In this document: positions 1-10,284 of the stretch, in pieces
Numbering within the stretch: position 1 is the stretch's first letter
Layout: the number at the start of each line of letters is the position of its first letter
From: Opitutales bacterium
GTDB lineage: Bacteria > Verrucomicrobiota > Verrucomicrobiia > Opitutales > JAJFLR01
Reading direction: 5' to 3'
Length of the DNA stretch: 64,000 nucleotides
NCBI GenBank assembly: GCA_021772565.1
Contig: JAJFLR010000004.1
Span: 19,044 to 83,043 of the forward strand
Translations under genes and position numbers: made by a program
Notes under the pieces: generated by a model
Told to the model about the DNA's origin: nothing
The model's input: only the letters and a program-made list of their open reading frames with translations
The model's database searches: none

Positions 1-2
1 GG

Positions 3-1973
3 GGAACAGCAGTTAACGTTCAAGCTATGGTATTTGGCAACATGGGTAATGACTGTGCAACAGGTGTCGCTTTTACACGTGATCCGGCTAACGGCGAAAA
101 AGTTTTTTATGGTGAATACCTAATAAATGCGCAAGGAGAAGATGTTGTTGCCGGTGTGCGCACACCAAATCCTATTGTGGAATTAAAAGGTGATATGCCA
201 AAAGCATATAAGGAACTAGATAAAATCCGCGGTAATCTCGAAAAACATTTTAAGGACATGCAGGATTTTGAATTCACTATTGAAAATAAAAAACTGTTTA
301 TGCTTCAAACCCGCAACGGAAAAAGAACCGGTCTTGCAGCAGTTAGAATTGCCTGTGAAATGGTTAAAGAAAGATTGATTAATTCTAAAATGGCAGTTCA
401 AAGAATTCCTGCTGATTCAATTTCATCTTTACTGGTTCCAGTCTTCGATGAAAAAAGTCGCAAGACTGCAAAGCTTATTGCTACTGGTTTACCAGCAGGT
501 CCTGGTGCTGCGTCAGGAAAAGTTGTTTTTACTGCAAGTGAAGCTGAACGTTTGGAAAGCCACGGTCAAAAAGTAGTTTTGTGCCGTGTTGAAACTTCAC
601 CTGAAGACTTACGTGGTATGATTGCATCTGAAGGCATTTTAACTTCACGCGGTGGTGTGAGTTCTCATGCAGCTTTAGTTGCCAGACAAATGGGTAAGGT
701 TTGTATTTGTGGTGCACATGAAATTCATATTGATTATGGCAAGAAAACTCTGAAAGCTGGCCGAACAGTTTTACACGAAGGCGATCATATATCTATCGAT
801 GGAACGACTGGTGAAGTATTTTCCGGATACGTCGATACAGCACCATCAGAAGTTAATCAGGTCTTATCAGGCAAACTAAAAGCCGATAAAAGCTATACAT
901 ATAGAATGTTCGACCAAGTGATGAAATGGGCTGACAGTAATAGAAAACTTAAAGTCAGAACTAATGCCGATTCGCCTGAACAATCGAAAACCGCGATTGC
1001 TCTCGGTGCTGAAGGAATTGGACTTTGCCGGACAGAACATATGTTCTTTGAAGGCGACCGCATCACTGCTATGCGTCAAATGATTTTAGCAGGCGATGAA
1101 GCAGAACGCCGAGCTGCACTTAAAAAATTATTACCACTTCAGAGAAAAGATTTTGCCGGTATATTTAAGGCTATGGAAGGTCGACCTGTTACGATCCGAC
1201 TACTCGATCCACCATTGCATGAATTTTTACCACAAGATGATTCTGCCAGAAGAGCCTTAGGCGAAGAATTAAACCTTTCACCCGATGTCATTTTTGATCG
1301 TGTTAAAGCATTGCACGAACAAAATCCTATGCTCGGCCACAGAGGTTGCCGATTAGGAATCACCTATCCGGAAATTACTGAAATGCAGGCTCGTGCAATT
1401 TTTGAAGCTGCTGCTCAAGTAGCCGGTGCTAAAAAGTCAGTAAAAGTTAATCCTGAAATTATGGTTCCACTAGTCGGATATGCTGATGAATTAAAAAATC
1501 AGGTTGCCCTGATACATCGAGTCGCCAAAGAGGTCATGGAGAAAAAGAAAATTAAAATCAAATACCTTGTTGGTACTATGATTGAAATTCCTCGCGCTGC
1601 TCTGAAAGCCGATGAAATTGCCGAAACTGCAGAATTTTTTAGTTTTGGCACAAACGACTTAACACAGACTACATTAGGTATGAGTCGTGACGATGCGGGT
1701 AGTTTTCTTCCCCATTATAAAGAGTTGGATATTATTACCCAAAACCCATTTGCCACAATCGATCAAGATGGTGTAGGGCAATTAGTAGAAATTGCTGCAC
1801 AGAGAGGAAGGAAAGGTCGGAGTGATATCAAATTGGGAATTTGCGGTGAACATGGAGGCGATCCGGCATCAATAAATTTCTTCCACAATGTTGGATTGAA
1901 CTATGTCAGTTGCTCACCACCAAGAGTACCTGTTGCTAGATTAGCAGCTGCACAAGCGGCGCTCGCAAATTGA
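3..1973 (+). CDS. ppdK: Pyruvate, phosphate dikinase, C-terminal part (5' end outside window)
   Basis: Interconverts pyruvate + ATP + Pi and PEP + AMP + PPi in the cytoplasm. The frame is open from base 3 and codes [15 protein letters not shown] before the first visible Met (base 27), so the gene is cut by the window edge and the N-terminal ATP-grasp part is mostly missing. Visible are the end of the nucleotide-binding domain ([19 protein letters not shown]), the phosphohistidine swivel domain with [15 protein letters not shown] (catalytic His; Ser replaces the usual Thr of TSHAA), and the C-terminal PEP/pyruvate TIM barrel ending in [11 protein letters not shown] with the active-site Cys. 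The final stretch ([22 protein letters not shown]) is typical of PPDK and separates it from PEP synthase and enzyme I. The gene stands alone and is followed by a hairpin terminator. Confidence 0.97.
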   Translation, partial: GTAVNVQAMVFGNMGNDCATGVAFTRDPANGEKVFYGEYLINAQGEDVVAGVRTPNPIVELKGDMPKAYKELDKIRGNLEKHFKDMQDFEFTIENKKLFMLQTRNGKRTGLAAVRIACEMVKERLINSKMAVQRIPADSISSLLVPVFDEKSRKTAKLIATGLPAGPGAASGKVVFTASEAERLESHGQKVVLCRVETSPEDLRGMIASEGILTSRGGVSSHAALVARQMGKVCICGAHEIHIDYGKKTLKAGRTVLHEGDHISIDGTTGEVFSGYVDTAPSEVNQVLSGKLKADKSYTYRMFDQVMKWADSNRKLKVRTNADSPEQSKTAIALGAEGIGLCRTEHMFFEGDRITAMRQMILAGDEAERRAALKKLLPLQRKDFAGIFKAMEGRPVTIRLLDPPLHEFLPQDDSARRALGEELNLSPDVIFDRVKALHEQNPMLGHRGCRLGITYPEITEMQARAIFEAAAQVAGAKKSVKVNPEIMVPLVGYADELKNQVALIHRVAKEVMEKKKIKIKYLVGTMIEIPRAALKADEIAETAEFFSFGTNDLTQTTLGMSRDDAGSFLPHYKELDIITQNPFATIDQDGVGQLVEIAAQRGRKGRSDIKLGICGEHGGDPASINFFHNVGLNYVSCSPPRVPVARLAAAQAALAN

Positions 1974-1990
1974 GAAAATCATTTAAAACT

Positions 1991-2021
1991 AAAAGCGGGC
2001 TAATCTAGTCCGCTTTTGTTT
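1991..2021 (+). terminator. Rho-independent terminator of ppdK
   Basis: The 8-bp stem AAAAGCGG / CCGCTTTT (1991-1998 with 2010-2017) with an 11-nt loop runs into a T-rich tail, 17 bp after the ppdK stop. The A-rich 5' arm means it could also work on the other strand. Confidence 0.8.
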
Positions 2022-2189
2022 TATAAGTTGATATTTTAAAAAATATAATGTAACAATACTATAATGATGCATTATGTTCTCTCTGCTATCAACCAACCCC
2101 TCCAATGATAAATTTTTAAATAAATAGTCAGTTGTAAGTAGATTCAATAAACTTATCATATAATATCTCATTAATTACTTATTATAGTC

Positions 2190-3668
2190 ATGAAAAACAT
2201 TAGTGTTAAGTTAAGAATTTTGCTCAATGCTGTGGCGTTTATGTTAATTCTCGGATTTTCAGGAATCTTTTCAGTGCTGGAAGTGAATGACATAGAAGAT
2301 CAGGCGAAAAAACTGGAGTCACACTATTTTGATGCATTTTCCTACATCTCAAAAATCCAGTCGATCACAAAAGAAAATTTTATCCTGACGACTGAAATTA
2401 TTTATAGTAAGAATAAATCATTTAGTAAGAATAAATGGGAGGAAATTCAAAAGAATAATCGTACTATTGATCAATTAGAATCAGAATATCATAAATTAAT
2501 TGATTCGGATGATGAACAACAGCTATATAATGTCTTTGATGATGATAAAATTAAATATTCACAAGTAATAACTAATGTAGTCGATATTAGTAAATCAGGA
2601 AATCAAGATAAAGCACAACAATTGCTTCAAACTGATCTCTATCCAATATATTATGAGTTTCAGAATGTAATTCAAAAAATTGAAAAATTTAATGAAATTA
2701 GAGCTCATGAAGCTGGTGACAGGATTTTAAAAGATGTAATATTGTCCAGAAAAGCAATTTTGATCAGCTTGATTATCGGATTCATATTAGCCATTGCCAG
2801 TAGTATCTATTTGTCAAAATCAATAGTCGTTCTAATTGATGAAGTCAAAAAAACTGTTATCAAAGTTAACAGTTCAGTTACTGAGTTGGCTGCTACATCA
2901 AAGGAACAACAAGCAACATCAAATGAAATAACATCGACTACATCTGAAATTGGTGCAACTTCTAAAGAAATAACTACTAATTCTGTTGAACTGATGAAAA
3001 CAATAGAAAGTGTGACATTAGTATCAGAAGATACTGCCAAAATAGCCTCATCAGGACAAAATGAGCTAAAAAATATGGAAGATGGAATGCGCGGTATTCT
3101 AAATGCATCCGGTTCAATAAATGAAAAACTGGCAACATTAAATGAGAAGGCTGGAAATATTAATTCAGTTGTAACAACAATTAATAAAATATCTGATCAA
3201 ACTAATCTACTGTCACTCAATGCAGCTATAGAAGCAGAAAAGGCAGGTGAATATGGACGAGGATTTTCAGTTGTATCGAATGAAATTCGCCGGTTAGCAG
3301 ATCAAACTGCAGTGGCAACATTTGATATCGAACAAACGGTTAAAGAAATTCAATCAGCTGTATCTTCCAGTGTAATGGAAATGGACAAGTTTTCAGAAGA
3401 AGTAAAACGAGGTGAAGAGGAAGTTCAAAAGATTGTTGAACAAATGGAGCAAATTATTGAACTCGTTCAAACACTGACCCCTCAATTCGATCAGGTTCGT
3501 GAAGGAATGGATTCACAAACCATTGGAGCCAATCAAATAAATGATGCACTTTCACAACTATTAGATGCAATGGAACAAAGTTCAATATCTATTAGAGAAT
3601 CTGTTGAATCAATAGATATACTTAAGAATGCTTCTTTTGGTTTACAAAGTGTAGTAACTAAAATGTAG
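2190..3668 (+). CDS. WspA-like methyl-accepting chemotaxis receptor lacking a HAMP domain
   Basis: Membrane chemoreceptor, first gene of the Wsp-type operon. The N-terminal transmembrane helix is about residues 9-30, a helical periplasmic domain of four-helix-bundle type follows, and the second membrane helix is about 188-208. The cytoplasmic signalling hairpin has the conserved tip [16 protein letters not shown] and the continuation [13 protein letters not shown], which I recognise as WspA-like. Compared with the second receptor downstream (4274-5896) it is shorter by about 46 residues exactly where that protein carries its HAMP domain: after the second membrane segment the chain goes straight into the signalling coiled coil ([14 protein letters not shown]). 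The signalling halves of the two genes are nearly identical in DNA. The receptor call is secure; whether the HAMP-less form signals is unknown. Confidence 0.93.
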   Translation: MKNISVKLRILLNAVAFMLILGFSGIFSVLEVNDIEDQAKKLESHYFDAFSYISKIQSITKENFILTTEIIYSKNKSFSKNKWEEIQKNNRTIDQLESEYHKLIDSDDEQQLYNVFDDDKIKYSQVITNVVDISKSGNQDKAQQLLQTDLYPIYYEFQNVIQKIEKFNEIRAHEAGDRILKDVILSRKAILISLIIGFILAIASSIYLSKSIVVLIDEVKKTVIKVNSSVTELAATSKEQQATSNEITSTTSEIGATSKEITTNSVELMKTIESVTLVSEDTAKIASSGQNELKNMEDGMRGILNASGSINEKLATLNEKAGNINSVVTTINKISDQTNLLSLNAAIEAEKAGEYGRGFSVVSNEIRRLADQTAVATFDIEQTVKEIQSAVSSSVMEMDKFSEEVKRGEEEVQKIVEQMEQIIELVQTLTPQFDQVREGMDSQTIGANQINDALSQLLDAMEQSSISIRESVESIDILKNASFGLQSVVTKM

Positions 3669-3676
3669 ATTTGCTT

Positions 3677-4147
3677 ATGGAGACAAGACTCTATCTGTTA
3701 TTTAAAATTGATATTGAACGATATGCATTAGATTATAAATGGGTTGATCGAGTTATTTCACTTCAATCCATAAAAGAAATTCCTGGGACAGTAAGGGGTA
3801 TATCTGGTGTAATAGATTATCAAAATCAAAAAGTTCCTGTTATAGATATAAAGAAAATGGCAACCGGTAATTCTGCCAGGACAAGTGTAACCACCCGTAT
3901 CATAATTATAAATTACCCTATTGATAAGGAAAATTATAAGCTGCTTGGAATTGTAGCAGAATCTGTAAATAAAACAATCCATTTAAGCGAATCAGATTTC
4001 ACAGAATCACCTGTAAATCCTGAAAATGCACAGTTTCTGGGCGACTTAGTAACAGATAAAAACAAAAGCATTTTACAAAGAATTACTATAAATAAACTAT
4101 TAAATAAAGATGTAGTTAAATCATTGTTTTCAACTTCTACAGATTAA
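3677..4147 (+). CDS. CheW-type coupling protein (WspB-like)
   Basis: Small cytoplasmic scaffold protein that links receptors to the CheA-type kinase. About 156 residues, essentially one CheW domain: LYLLFKIDIERYALDYKWVDRVISL, then GTVRGISGVIDYQNQKVPVIDI, the usual CheW strand pattern with the conserved GVIDYQ..PVIDI turn. I start at ATG 3677 and not at the in-frame TTG 3671, because the Met directly precedes the CheW strand and lies 9 bp after the previous stop. It sits between the two receptor genes, the position of wspB after wspA in pseudomonads. Function from family membership and context. Confidence 0.9.
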   Translation: METRLYLLFKIDIERYALDYKWVDRVISLQSIKEIPGTVRGISGVIDYQNQKVPVIDIKKMATGNSARTSVTTRIIIINYPIDKENYKLLGIVAESVNKTIHLSESDFTESPVNPENAQFLGDLVTDKNKSILQRITINKLLNKDVVKSLFSTSTD

Positions 4148-4273
4148 ATAATGAATTTGTCTTGTTTATTCTTATACTCAAATTAAACTCATTTTTGATT
4201 TTATTACGCAACTCAATTTACAGCTTGTATAGATAGTAACCTAAACTAACTAACTCATAAAATTAAAAACACT

Positions 4274-5896
4274 ATGAAAAATATCAGTGTCAGATTCCGT
4301 ATTTTACTCAACGCATTTATATTTATACTTATATTAATAATTCTTGGATTATTTTCCTATATGGAGGTAAATGACATCGAAGATAAAACAAAAAAAATAG
4401 ACTCACACTATTTGATCGGGTTCTCTTATATATCTCAAATACATTCAATAACCAAAGATAATTTTATTTTAACTACTGACGTTATTATTAGTGATAATAA
4501 AGCAAATAAAAAGGAAAAGTGGCATGAGATTCAAAGTAATATAACAAAAATTAATAAAATTGAAAACGATTATCAAAAATTAATCACAACTGAAGAAGAG
4601 CGAAAGTTATTTGATACTCTTGATAAAGACAAAGTCATGTATGCAAAAGCAATAAAACACGTTATTGAAAAGAGCCTTGAAGGTGATCAAGTAGCAGCAC
4701 AACAATTACTTAATACTGAAATCTACCCTGTCTATTATGAGTTTCAGAATGATATTAAAAAATTAGAGAAATTTAACTCAGATCGTGCTCATAAAGCAAG
4801 TGAGAAGGTAATATCAGATGTAGCAAAATCAAAGCAGGCAATAGTATTTGCTCTTATTACCGGATCTCTAATATCCATTTTTTTTAGTGTCATTCTTTCA
4901 AATTCTATAATAAATCCAATTAATAAACTAGTTAAAATAATAGAGGAAATTGGTAAGGGTGATTTCACAAATACTGTCACTATTGAAAGAAATGATGAAC
5001 TTGGATATCTGGCAAATGGGTTGAACAGTATGTCTAAAAATTTAACGGTTCTGATTACAGAGATAAAGAAAATAGTTATTAAAGTTAACAGTTCAGTAAC
5101 TGAGTTAGCAGCAACATCAAAAGAGCAGCAAGCAACTACAAATGAAGTTACCTCAACTACTGCAGAAATAGGTGCAACATCTAAAGAAATAACTACTAAT
5201 TCAGTTGAATTGATGAAAGCAATAGAAAGTGTGACATTAGTATCAGAAGATACTGCAAAAATAGCCTCATCAGGACAAAATGAGCTAAAAAATATGGAAG
5301 ACGGAATGCGTGGCATTCTCAAAGCATCCGGTTCAATAAATGAAAAACTAGCAACATTAAATGAGAAGGCTGGAAATATTAATTCGGTAGTAACAACAAT
5401 TAATAAAATATCTGATCAAACTAATCTACTGTCACTAAATGCAGCTATAGAAGCAGAGAAAGCAGGCGAATATGGACGAGGATTTTCAGTTGTATCGAAT
5501 GAAATTCGCCGGTTAGCAGATCAAACTGCAGTGGCAACATTTGATATCGAACAAACGGTTAAGGAAATTCAATCAGCTGTATCTTCCAGTGTAATGGAAA
5601 TGGACAAGTTTTCAGAAGAAGTAAAACGAGGTGAAGAGGAAGTTCAAAAAATTGTAGATCAAATGGAGCAAATTATCGAACTCGTTCAAGCACTGAACCC
5701 TCAATTCGAGCAAGTTCGTGAAGGCATGGATTCTCAAACCATTGGAGCTAATCAAATAAATGATGCACTTTCACAACTATTAGATGCAATGGAACAAAGT
5801 TCGACATCAGTTAGAGAATCAGTAGAATCAATTGAAATTTTAAAACAATCATCATACGGTCTTCAAGATGGCGTAGCAAATTTTAAAGTTTCTTAG
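4274..5896 (+). CDS. WspA-like methyl-accepting chemotaxis receptor with HAMP domain
   Basis: Second receptor of the operon, 540 residues and the full-length paralogue of 2190-3668. It starts with the same MKNISV peptide, has a membrane helix near residues 9-30, a helical sensory domain, a second helix near 190-210, then a HAMP segment ([20 protein letters not shown] ... [18 protein letters not shown]) and the signalling hairpin [16 protein letters not shown]. The sensory halves are clearly divergent while the signalling halves share long identical DNA tracts (for example around 5390-5640 against 3170-3420), a sign of recent duplication or gene conversion. It follows the CheW gene after a 126-bp gap and lies 30 bp upstream of the CheR gene. 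Confidence 0.95.
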   Translation: MKNISVRFRILLNAFIFILILIILGLFSYMEVNDIEDKTKKIDSHYLIGFSYISQIHSITKDNFILTTDVIISDNKANKKEKWHEIQSNITKINKIENDYQKLITTEEERKLFDTLDKDKVMYAKAIKHVIEKSLEGDQVAAQQLLNTEIYPVYYEFQNDIKKLEKFNSDRAHKASEKVISDVAKSKQAIVFALITGSLISIFFSVILSNSIINPINKLVKIIEEIGKGDFTNTVTIERNDELGYLANGLNSMSKNLTVLITEIKKIVIKVNSSVTELAATSKEQQATTNEVTSTTAEIGATSKEITTNSVELMKAIESVTLVSEDTAKIASSGQNELKNMEDGMRGILKASGSINEKLATLNEKAGNINSVVTTINKISDQTNLLSLNAAIEAEKAGEYGRGFSVVSNEIRRLADQTAVATFDIEQTVKEIQSAVSSSVMEMDKFSEEVKRGEEEVQKIVDQMEQIIELVQALNPQFEQVREGMDSQTIGANQINDALSQLLDAMEQSSTSVRESVESIEILKQSSYGLQDGVANFKVS

Positions 5897-5926
5897 AAGT
5901 AACTACTTCTAGTAAAGAATTTACAG

Positions 5927-7216
5927 ATGATATCTATTACAGACTTCAGAGAAATTTTAAAAACGTATATTGGTTTAGATATCGATACAATAAGCGGCAA
6001 GTTTCTAGAAAATTTTATTCTGGAAAGAATGGCTAAATTCAAAATGAGTGAAAGCTCACAATACATAAATTTACTCAATGAGTCTCCTGATGAAAAGCAG
6101 GTATTAATTAATGAGTCAGTCGTACACGAAAGTTGGTTTTTTCGCCATTCAGGAGCCTTCACTGAAAGTATGCAGTACATCAGTAAGAAAATTAATGAAA
6201 ATAGTAGTTCTAAATTTCGCATTTTAAGTATTCCTTGTTCAAAAGGAGAAGAGCCCTATTCAATGGCAATATTATTAGCTGAGAGAAATATACCTACCAA
6301 TCAATACGAATTAATTGGTGTAGACGTTAGTGACAATTCAATTAACATCGCTCGTAATGGAGTATATTCCAAATATGCATTTAGAGGAGATGAAATTGAC
6401 AGTCATATGAATTGGTTTCATTCATCAGATGATAACAAATTTAAAATTGATAAATGTATCAAAGACCAGGTTAATTTTAAATGTGGCAATCTACTTGACA
6501 ATAATTTTTTATCAACACTTGGTATGTTTGATATTATTTTTTGTCGTAATGTTCTAATTTATATGGGGGACTCAACCCGATTGCAAGTATTGAAAAATCT
6601 ACGTCATATACTATTAACTAACGGCCTTATGTTTGTCGGATCATCTGAGGTGGTTCTAACTACAAAATGTGGTTTCTGCAGTACTAATAAACCGATGTCT
6701 TTTGGATTGATTTCCACCAATACATCACCGACTCGCTTAATCGTTAATAACAAAAACAAAACAAAGCATTTGAGTCGAATATTAGATAAAAAGATAAATA
6801 AAAAATTCCGTATATCTACTGGTCTACCTCAAAATTCCAAAAGAGTTATAGAAAAAAATGTAATAAAACAAAAGGAATTACCGAAGAAAAAAATCCAGAA
6901 AATTGATTTATCAGAAGTAGAGCACCTTGCAAACATCGGTCAATTTGATGCAGCAGAAGAAATCTGTCGCAATTTTCTAAATAAAAATCCATCCACAGCC
7001 AAAGCTTACTATTTACTCGGCTTAATAAGAGATGCCAAAAAGGATTTTGATAATGCTGAAAGTTATTACCGAAAAGCAGTATACTTATCTCCAGATTACC
7101 AGGATGCACTTTTACAACTAGCATATTTATATGAGAACCAGGGTAATTTTCAATTGGCAAATAACTACAAGACTCGTGCAAAAAAAATTAAAGAAAAATC
7201 TCAAATTTCAAAATGA
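5927..7216 (+). CDS. CheR-type receptor methyltransferase with C-terminal TPR repeats (WspC-like)
   Basis: SAM-dependent methyltransferase that should methylate glutamates of the two receptors for adaptation. The N-terminal all-helical CheR domain holds VHESWFFRH, equivalent to the family's T-x-FFRD motif. The Rossmann domain carries the SAM loop RILSIPCSKGEEPYSM near residue 97-112, ELIGVDVSDNSINIAR, and FDIIFCRNVLIYM. After a basic linker, residues about 325-425 form two or more TPR units (AYYLLGLIRDAKKDFDNAES, then DALLQLAYLYENQGNFQLA). CheR fused to TPRs is the arrangement of WspC. The stop codon overlaps the next start by 4 bp (ATGA), indicating translational coupling. Confidence 0.93.
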   Translation: MISITDFREILKTYIGLDIDTISGKFLENFILERMAKFKMSESSQYINLLNESPDEKQVLINESVVHESWFFRHSGAFTESMQYISKKINENSSSKFRILSIPCSKGEEPYSMAILLAERNIPTNQYELIGVDVSDNSINIARNGVYSKYAFRGDEIDSHMNWFHSSDDNKFKIDKCIKDQVNFKCGNLLDNNFLSTLGMFDIIFCRNVLIYMGDSTRLQVLKNLRHILLTNGLMFVGSSEVVLTTKCGFCSTNKPMSFGLISTNTSPTRLIVNNKNKTKHLSRILDKKINKKFRISTGLPQNSKRVIEKNVIKQKELPKKKIQKIDLSEVEHLANIGQFDAAEEICRNFLNKNPSTAKAYYLLGLIRDAKKDFDNAESYYRKAVYLSPDYQDALLQLAYLYENQGNFQLANNYKTRAKKIKEKSQISK

Positions 7217-7902
7217 ACGAAGAGCCTAATATTAGTATTCCATATGACGGGTGCTGGAAAAAAATTGGCGTTCAAGGTGATCAAAGCTGTAAAGAATTGG
7301 CTCGATATATTCATTGTCGAAACTGCCCTGTTTTTTCAGATGCTGCTGAAATGTTACTCGATATGTCAGCAGAATATTCTGCAACCGAAACTGGTGCATG
7401 CTATAACCTGGAATCTAAAGACAACACAAATAGTAGCTCAAATCAAATTTCTTTATTGATATTTAGAATATGCAATGAATGGTTTGGTATTCAGACAGAG
7501 TCCTTAAGAGAAGTAATGAACCTCTGTCCAATACACTCAATACAGCATCATCATTGCTCATTTGTAGAAGGAATAGCTAATATAAGAGGCGAACTAGTAA
7601 TTGTAATTGCCCTTGATCGATTATTTTCGGTTGAGACTACAATCAAAAATGAAGAAAATATATCTAATATTGAGAAAAATCGTATTATAGTAGTAAATTC
7701 ACCTAGAGGTCCTATTGCGTTCTGTGTCGATAATATTTCTAAAATTTGTAGCTATGATGCTGATGCAATAAAACCCGTACCTGACACTGTTAAAATTGAT
7801 CAGCTGAATTATACTTTAGGTATTATAAAAGAAAGTGAATATAGTGTTACCTGTCTAAATGTAGATGTATTTCTAAACTCAATTAATAATAGTTTTGGTT
7901 AA
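7213..7902 (+). CDS. WspD-like CheW coupling protein with N-terminal Cys-rich extension
   Basis: Second CheW-family scaffold, 229 residues. The first 65 or so residues are not CheW. They read DGCWKKIGVQGDQSCKELA followed by HCRNCPVFSDAA, the signature N-terminal extension I associate with WspD (C-W-x-x-I-G, G-D-x-S-C, HCRNCP). The CheW domain fills the rest (LLIFRICNEWFGIQTESLREVM, then GIANIRGELVIVIALDRLF). Four cysteines in the extension could bind a metal or be structural; nothing more can be said from sequence. It overlaps the CheR stop by 4 bp and ends 2 bp before the CheA start. This gene is the best single marker that the cluster is Wsp-type and not flagellar. Confidence 0.92.
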   Translation: MNEEPNISIPYDGCWKKIGVQGDQSCKELARYIHCRNCPVFSDAAEMLLDMSAEYSATETGACYNLESKDNTNSSSNQISLLIFRICNEWFGIQTESLREVMNLCPIHSIQHHHCSFVEGIANIRGELVIVIALDRLFSVETTIKNEENISNIEKNRIIVVNSPRGPIAFCVDNISKICSYDADAIKPVPDTVKIDQLNYTLGIIKESEYSVTCLNVDVFLNSINNSFG

Positions 7903-7904
7903 TT

Positions 7905-10283
7905 ATGGCACAAGATGATGATTTAAGTGAATTTTCATTATTCGAGATCTTTAAGGTTGAGACTGAAGCATGTGTTAAAACCTTAACTGAAAATTTACTC
8001 GATATTGAAAATAATCCCGATGATACAACAATTACAGAATCATTGATGCGAGCAGCCCATTCAATAAAAGGTGCCGCAAAAATAGTTGGCCTGGACATAT
8101 TGGTAACTCTGGCTCATATCATGGAAGATTGTTTTGTAGCAGTTCAGAATAATATAATTCAACTTAATAAAAATTCGATTGATGTAATGCTACAAGCTGT
8201 TGATTTTTTTCCAAAAATACTTGATATAAAGGAAGCAGAAATACCTGACTGGAGTGAAAAAAACTTTGATAGAGTTAACGAATTAGTTTCAAACCTGGAA
8301 CTCGTAAAGAAAAATAAGAAAGTAAGCATCTCAAAAGAAAATTTAAAGAAAAATTCTCAACAAACACAGATCCCCTCTGACAAGACAGATACTGAAGGTT
8401 TTGATAAGCAAAGAATCGGCAAAAGTGAATCAAAGTCAAAAACATACGACAGACAAGAAAATGACACTAGTGAATTGAATATTTCCCAATCTTCTCCCCA
8501 AAAAGATATTCATAAAAATGTAGAAACGGAAAATTCATTTCTAAGAATCAACGCACATAACATCAATAATATACTCTCCCTATCGAGTGATTTCATGATT
8601 GAAACCAAATGGCTCGATTCTTTCAAAAATTCGTTATTTAACCTTAAAAAAAAGCAAAAGAAATTAAACGATTTATTTGACGACTTCATCTATACTTACA
8701 AGGCAACAAAAGATAGTTCAAACAATGATAGTTTAGCACGACAAGTAAATGATATCAGAACAAATCTGGCATCGTGTGGTGATATGATCAATGGTGATTT
8801 ACTCGAAATAGACGAATACTCAAGACGCACAATCAGGTTATCACATTTTTTATATTATGAGGTATTGAATTGTCGTATGCGTCCCTTTGCGGATGCAGTA
8901 CAAGGCTTTCCAAGACTTGTTCGAGATTTAGCTCATTCCTTGAATAAAGATATCAAATTTAATATTATCGGAGAAAAAACTCCTATTGATCGTGATATAC
9001 TCCAAAAAATTGAATCACCTTTAAACCATCTGTTACGAAACGCTCTTGATCATGGGATAGAATTAACGGACATACGACATGCCAACGGTAAAAAACCAAA
9101 GGGAGAAATAACACTGGAAGCACAACATGTATCAGGTTTACTTTTAATAACAATTACTGATGATGGACACGGTATTGATATTGAGCGCATCAGGAAAAGT
9201 ATAATAAAAAAGCAAATGATTGCAGCCAATCTTGCTGAAAATTTAAGTAATGCAGAGATTCTGGAGTTTTTATTCCTGCCAGGATTTTCATTAAGAGAGA
9301 CAGTAAGTGAAATATCAGGACGTGGTGTAGGATTAGATATAGTTAAATCAGAAATTAAAAGTATAAACGGATCACTAAGAGTTCAAACAGAGCTAGGTAT
9401 AGGAACGACATTTCATATCGAACTTCCGATTACTCTTTCTGTTATACGTGCATTATTAGTTGATATTAACCATGAACCTTATGCATTTCCAATAAACCAA
9501 ATTAATAAGACCATTTCACTATCCTATAATCAAGTACACTCTGTAGAGGGTAAACAATTTTTTATTATGGATGGTAAGCAAATTGGTCTTGTCATCGCTT
9601 CTCAAGTATTAGGATTATCATCACAGACAATGAATGATTATGAAGAGCTATCAATTGTAGTTATCAGTGACACAAATTCTAATTATGGGATTGTAGTAGA
9701 TAATTTTATTGGTGAATCACAATTAGTAGTTAAGCCGTTAGATAATCGTTTGGGCAAGTTGATGAATGTGAGTGCCGGAGCAATTAGTTCTGAAGGCAAT
9801 CCAGTAATAATTTTTGATGTTGAAGATTTATTCAGATCAATTGAAAACCTTATTTCCGGTAATAACGTGAGCAGAATTACTTCATCAAAAGAACAGATCA
9901 TTAAGAAGAATAGTACAAAAATATTGGTAGTTGATGATTCAATTACTGTTAGAGAATTAGAGAAAAAAATTCTAACGAATCATGGTTTCGAAGTTGATAC
10001 TGCTGTAAATGGGGTTGACGCATGGAATATGGTAAGAACTGGTAATTACGAATTGGTCATAAGTGATATTGATATGCCACGTATGGATGGAATTGAACTG
10101 GTATCACATATTAAAAATGATCCTCATTTAAAAAATTTACCGGTTATGATTGTTTCATACAAAGATCGTGATGAGGACAGAAGAAGAGGGATGGAGGTAG
10201 GAGCAGATTACTATTTAGTAAAAAGCAGTTTTCATGATGAAAATATGATTGAAGCCGTTTTTGATTTAATTGGAAAACCATAA
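7905..10283 (+). CDS. CheA-type hybrid histidine kinase with receiver (WspE-like)
   Basis: Central kinase of the array, 792 residues. Domain order: HPt with phosphorylated His52 in MRAAHSIKGAAKIVG; a low-complexity linker (about 145-210); dimerisation region; HATPase_c with N box NHLLRNALDHGIE, DDGHGID and GRGVGLDIVKSEIKSINGSL; a CheW-like P5 domain from about 515; and a C-terminal receiver (ILVVDDSITVRELEKKIL, Asp721 in ISDIDMPRMDG, Lys in YYLVKSSF). CheA with a C-terminal receiver and no P2 domain matches WspE. In the family, His52 phosphate passes to the CheB-type and output receivers, with the attached receiver acting as a sink or modulator. The stop is immediately followed by the CheB-type gene. 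Confidence 0.95.
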   Translation: MAQDDDLSEFSLFEIFKVETEACVKTLTENLLDIENNPDDTTITESLMRAAHSIKGAAKIVGLDILVTLAHIMEDCFVAVQNNIIQLNKNSIDVMLQAVDFFPKILDIKEAEIPDWSEKNFDRVNELVSNLELVKKNKKVSISKENLKKNSQQTQIPSDKTDTEGFDKQRIGKSESKSKTYDRQENDTSELNISQSSPQKDIHKNVETENSFLRINAHNINNILSLSSDFMIETKWLDSFKNSLFNLKKKQKKLNDLFDDFIYTYKATKDSSNNDSLARQVNDIRTNLASCGDMINGDLLEIDEYSRRTIRLSHFLYYEVLNCRMRPFADAVQGFPRLVRDLAHSLNKDIKFNIIGEKTPIDRDILQKIESPLNHLLRNALDHGIELTDIRHANGKKPKGEITLEAQHVSGLLLITITDDGHGIDIERIRKSIIKKQMIAANLAENLSNAEILEFLFLPGFSLRETVSEISGRGVGLDIVKSEIKSINGSLRVQTELGIGTTFHIELPITLSVIRALLVDINHEPYAFPINQINKTISLSYNQVHSVEGKQFFIMDGKQIGLVIASQVLGLSSQTMNDYEELSIVVISDTNSNYGIVVDNFIGESQLVVKPLDNRLGKLMNVSAGAISSEGNPVIIFDVEDLFRSIENLISGNNVSRITSSKEQIIKKNSTKILVVDDSITVRELEKKILTNHGFEVDTAVNGVDAWNMVRTGNYELVISDIDMPRMDGIELVSHIKNDPHLKNLPVMIVSYKDRDEDRRRGMEVGADYYLVKSSFHDENMIEAVFDLIGKP

Positions 10284-10284
10284 T

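Noticed and set aside
3671..3676. TTG start for the CheW gene, and TTG starts at 10270 (CheB) and 11291 (hybrid kinase)
   Set aside because: In each case a downstream ATG precedes the conserved first strand, and the extension is unconserved or overlaps the previous gene.
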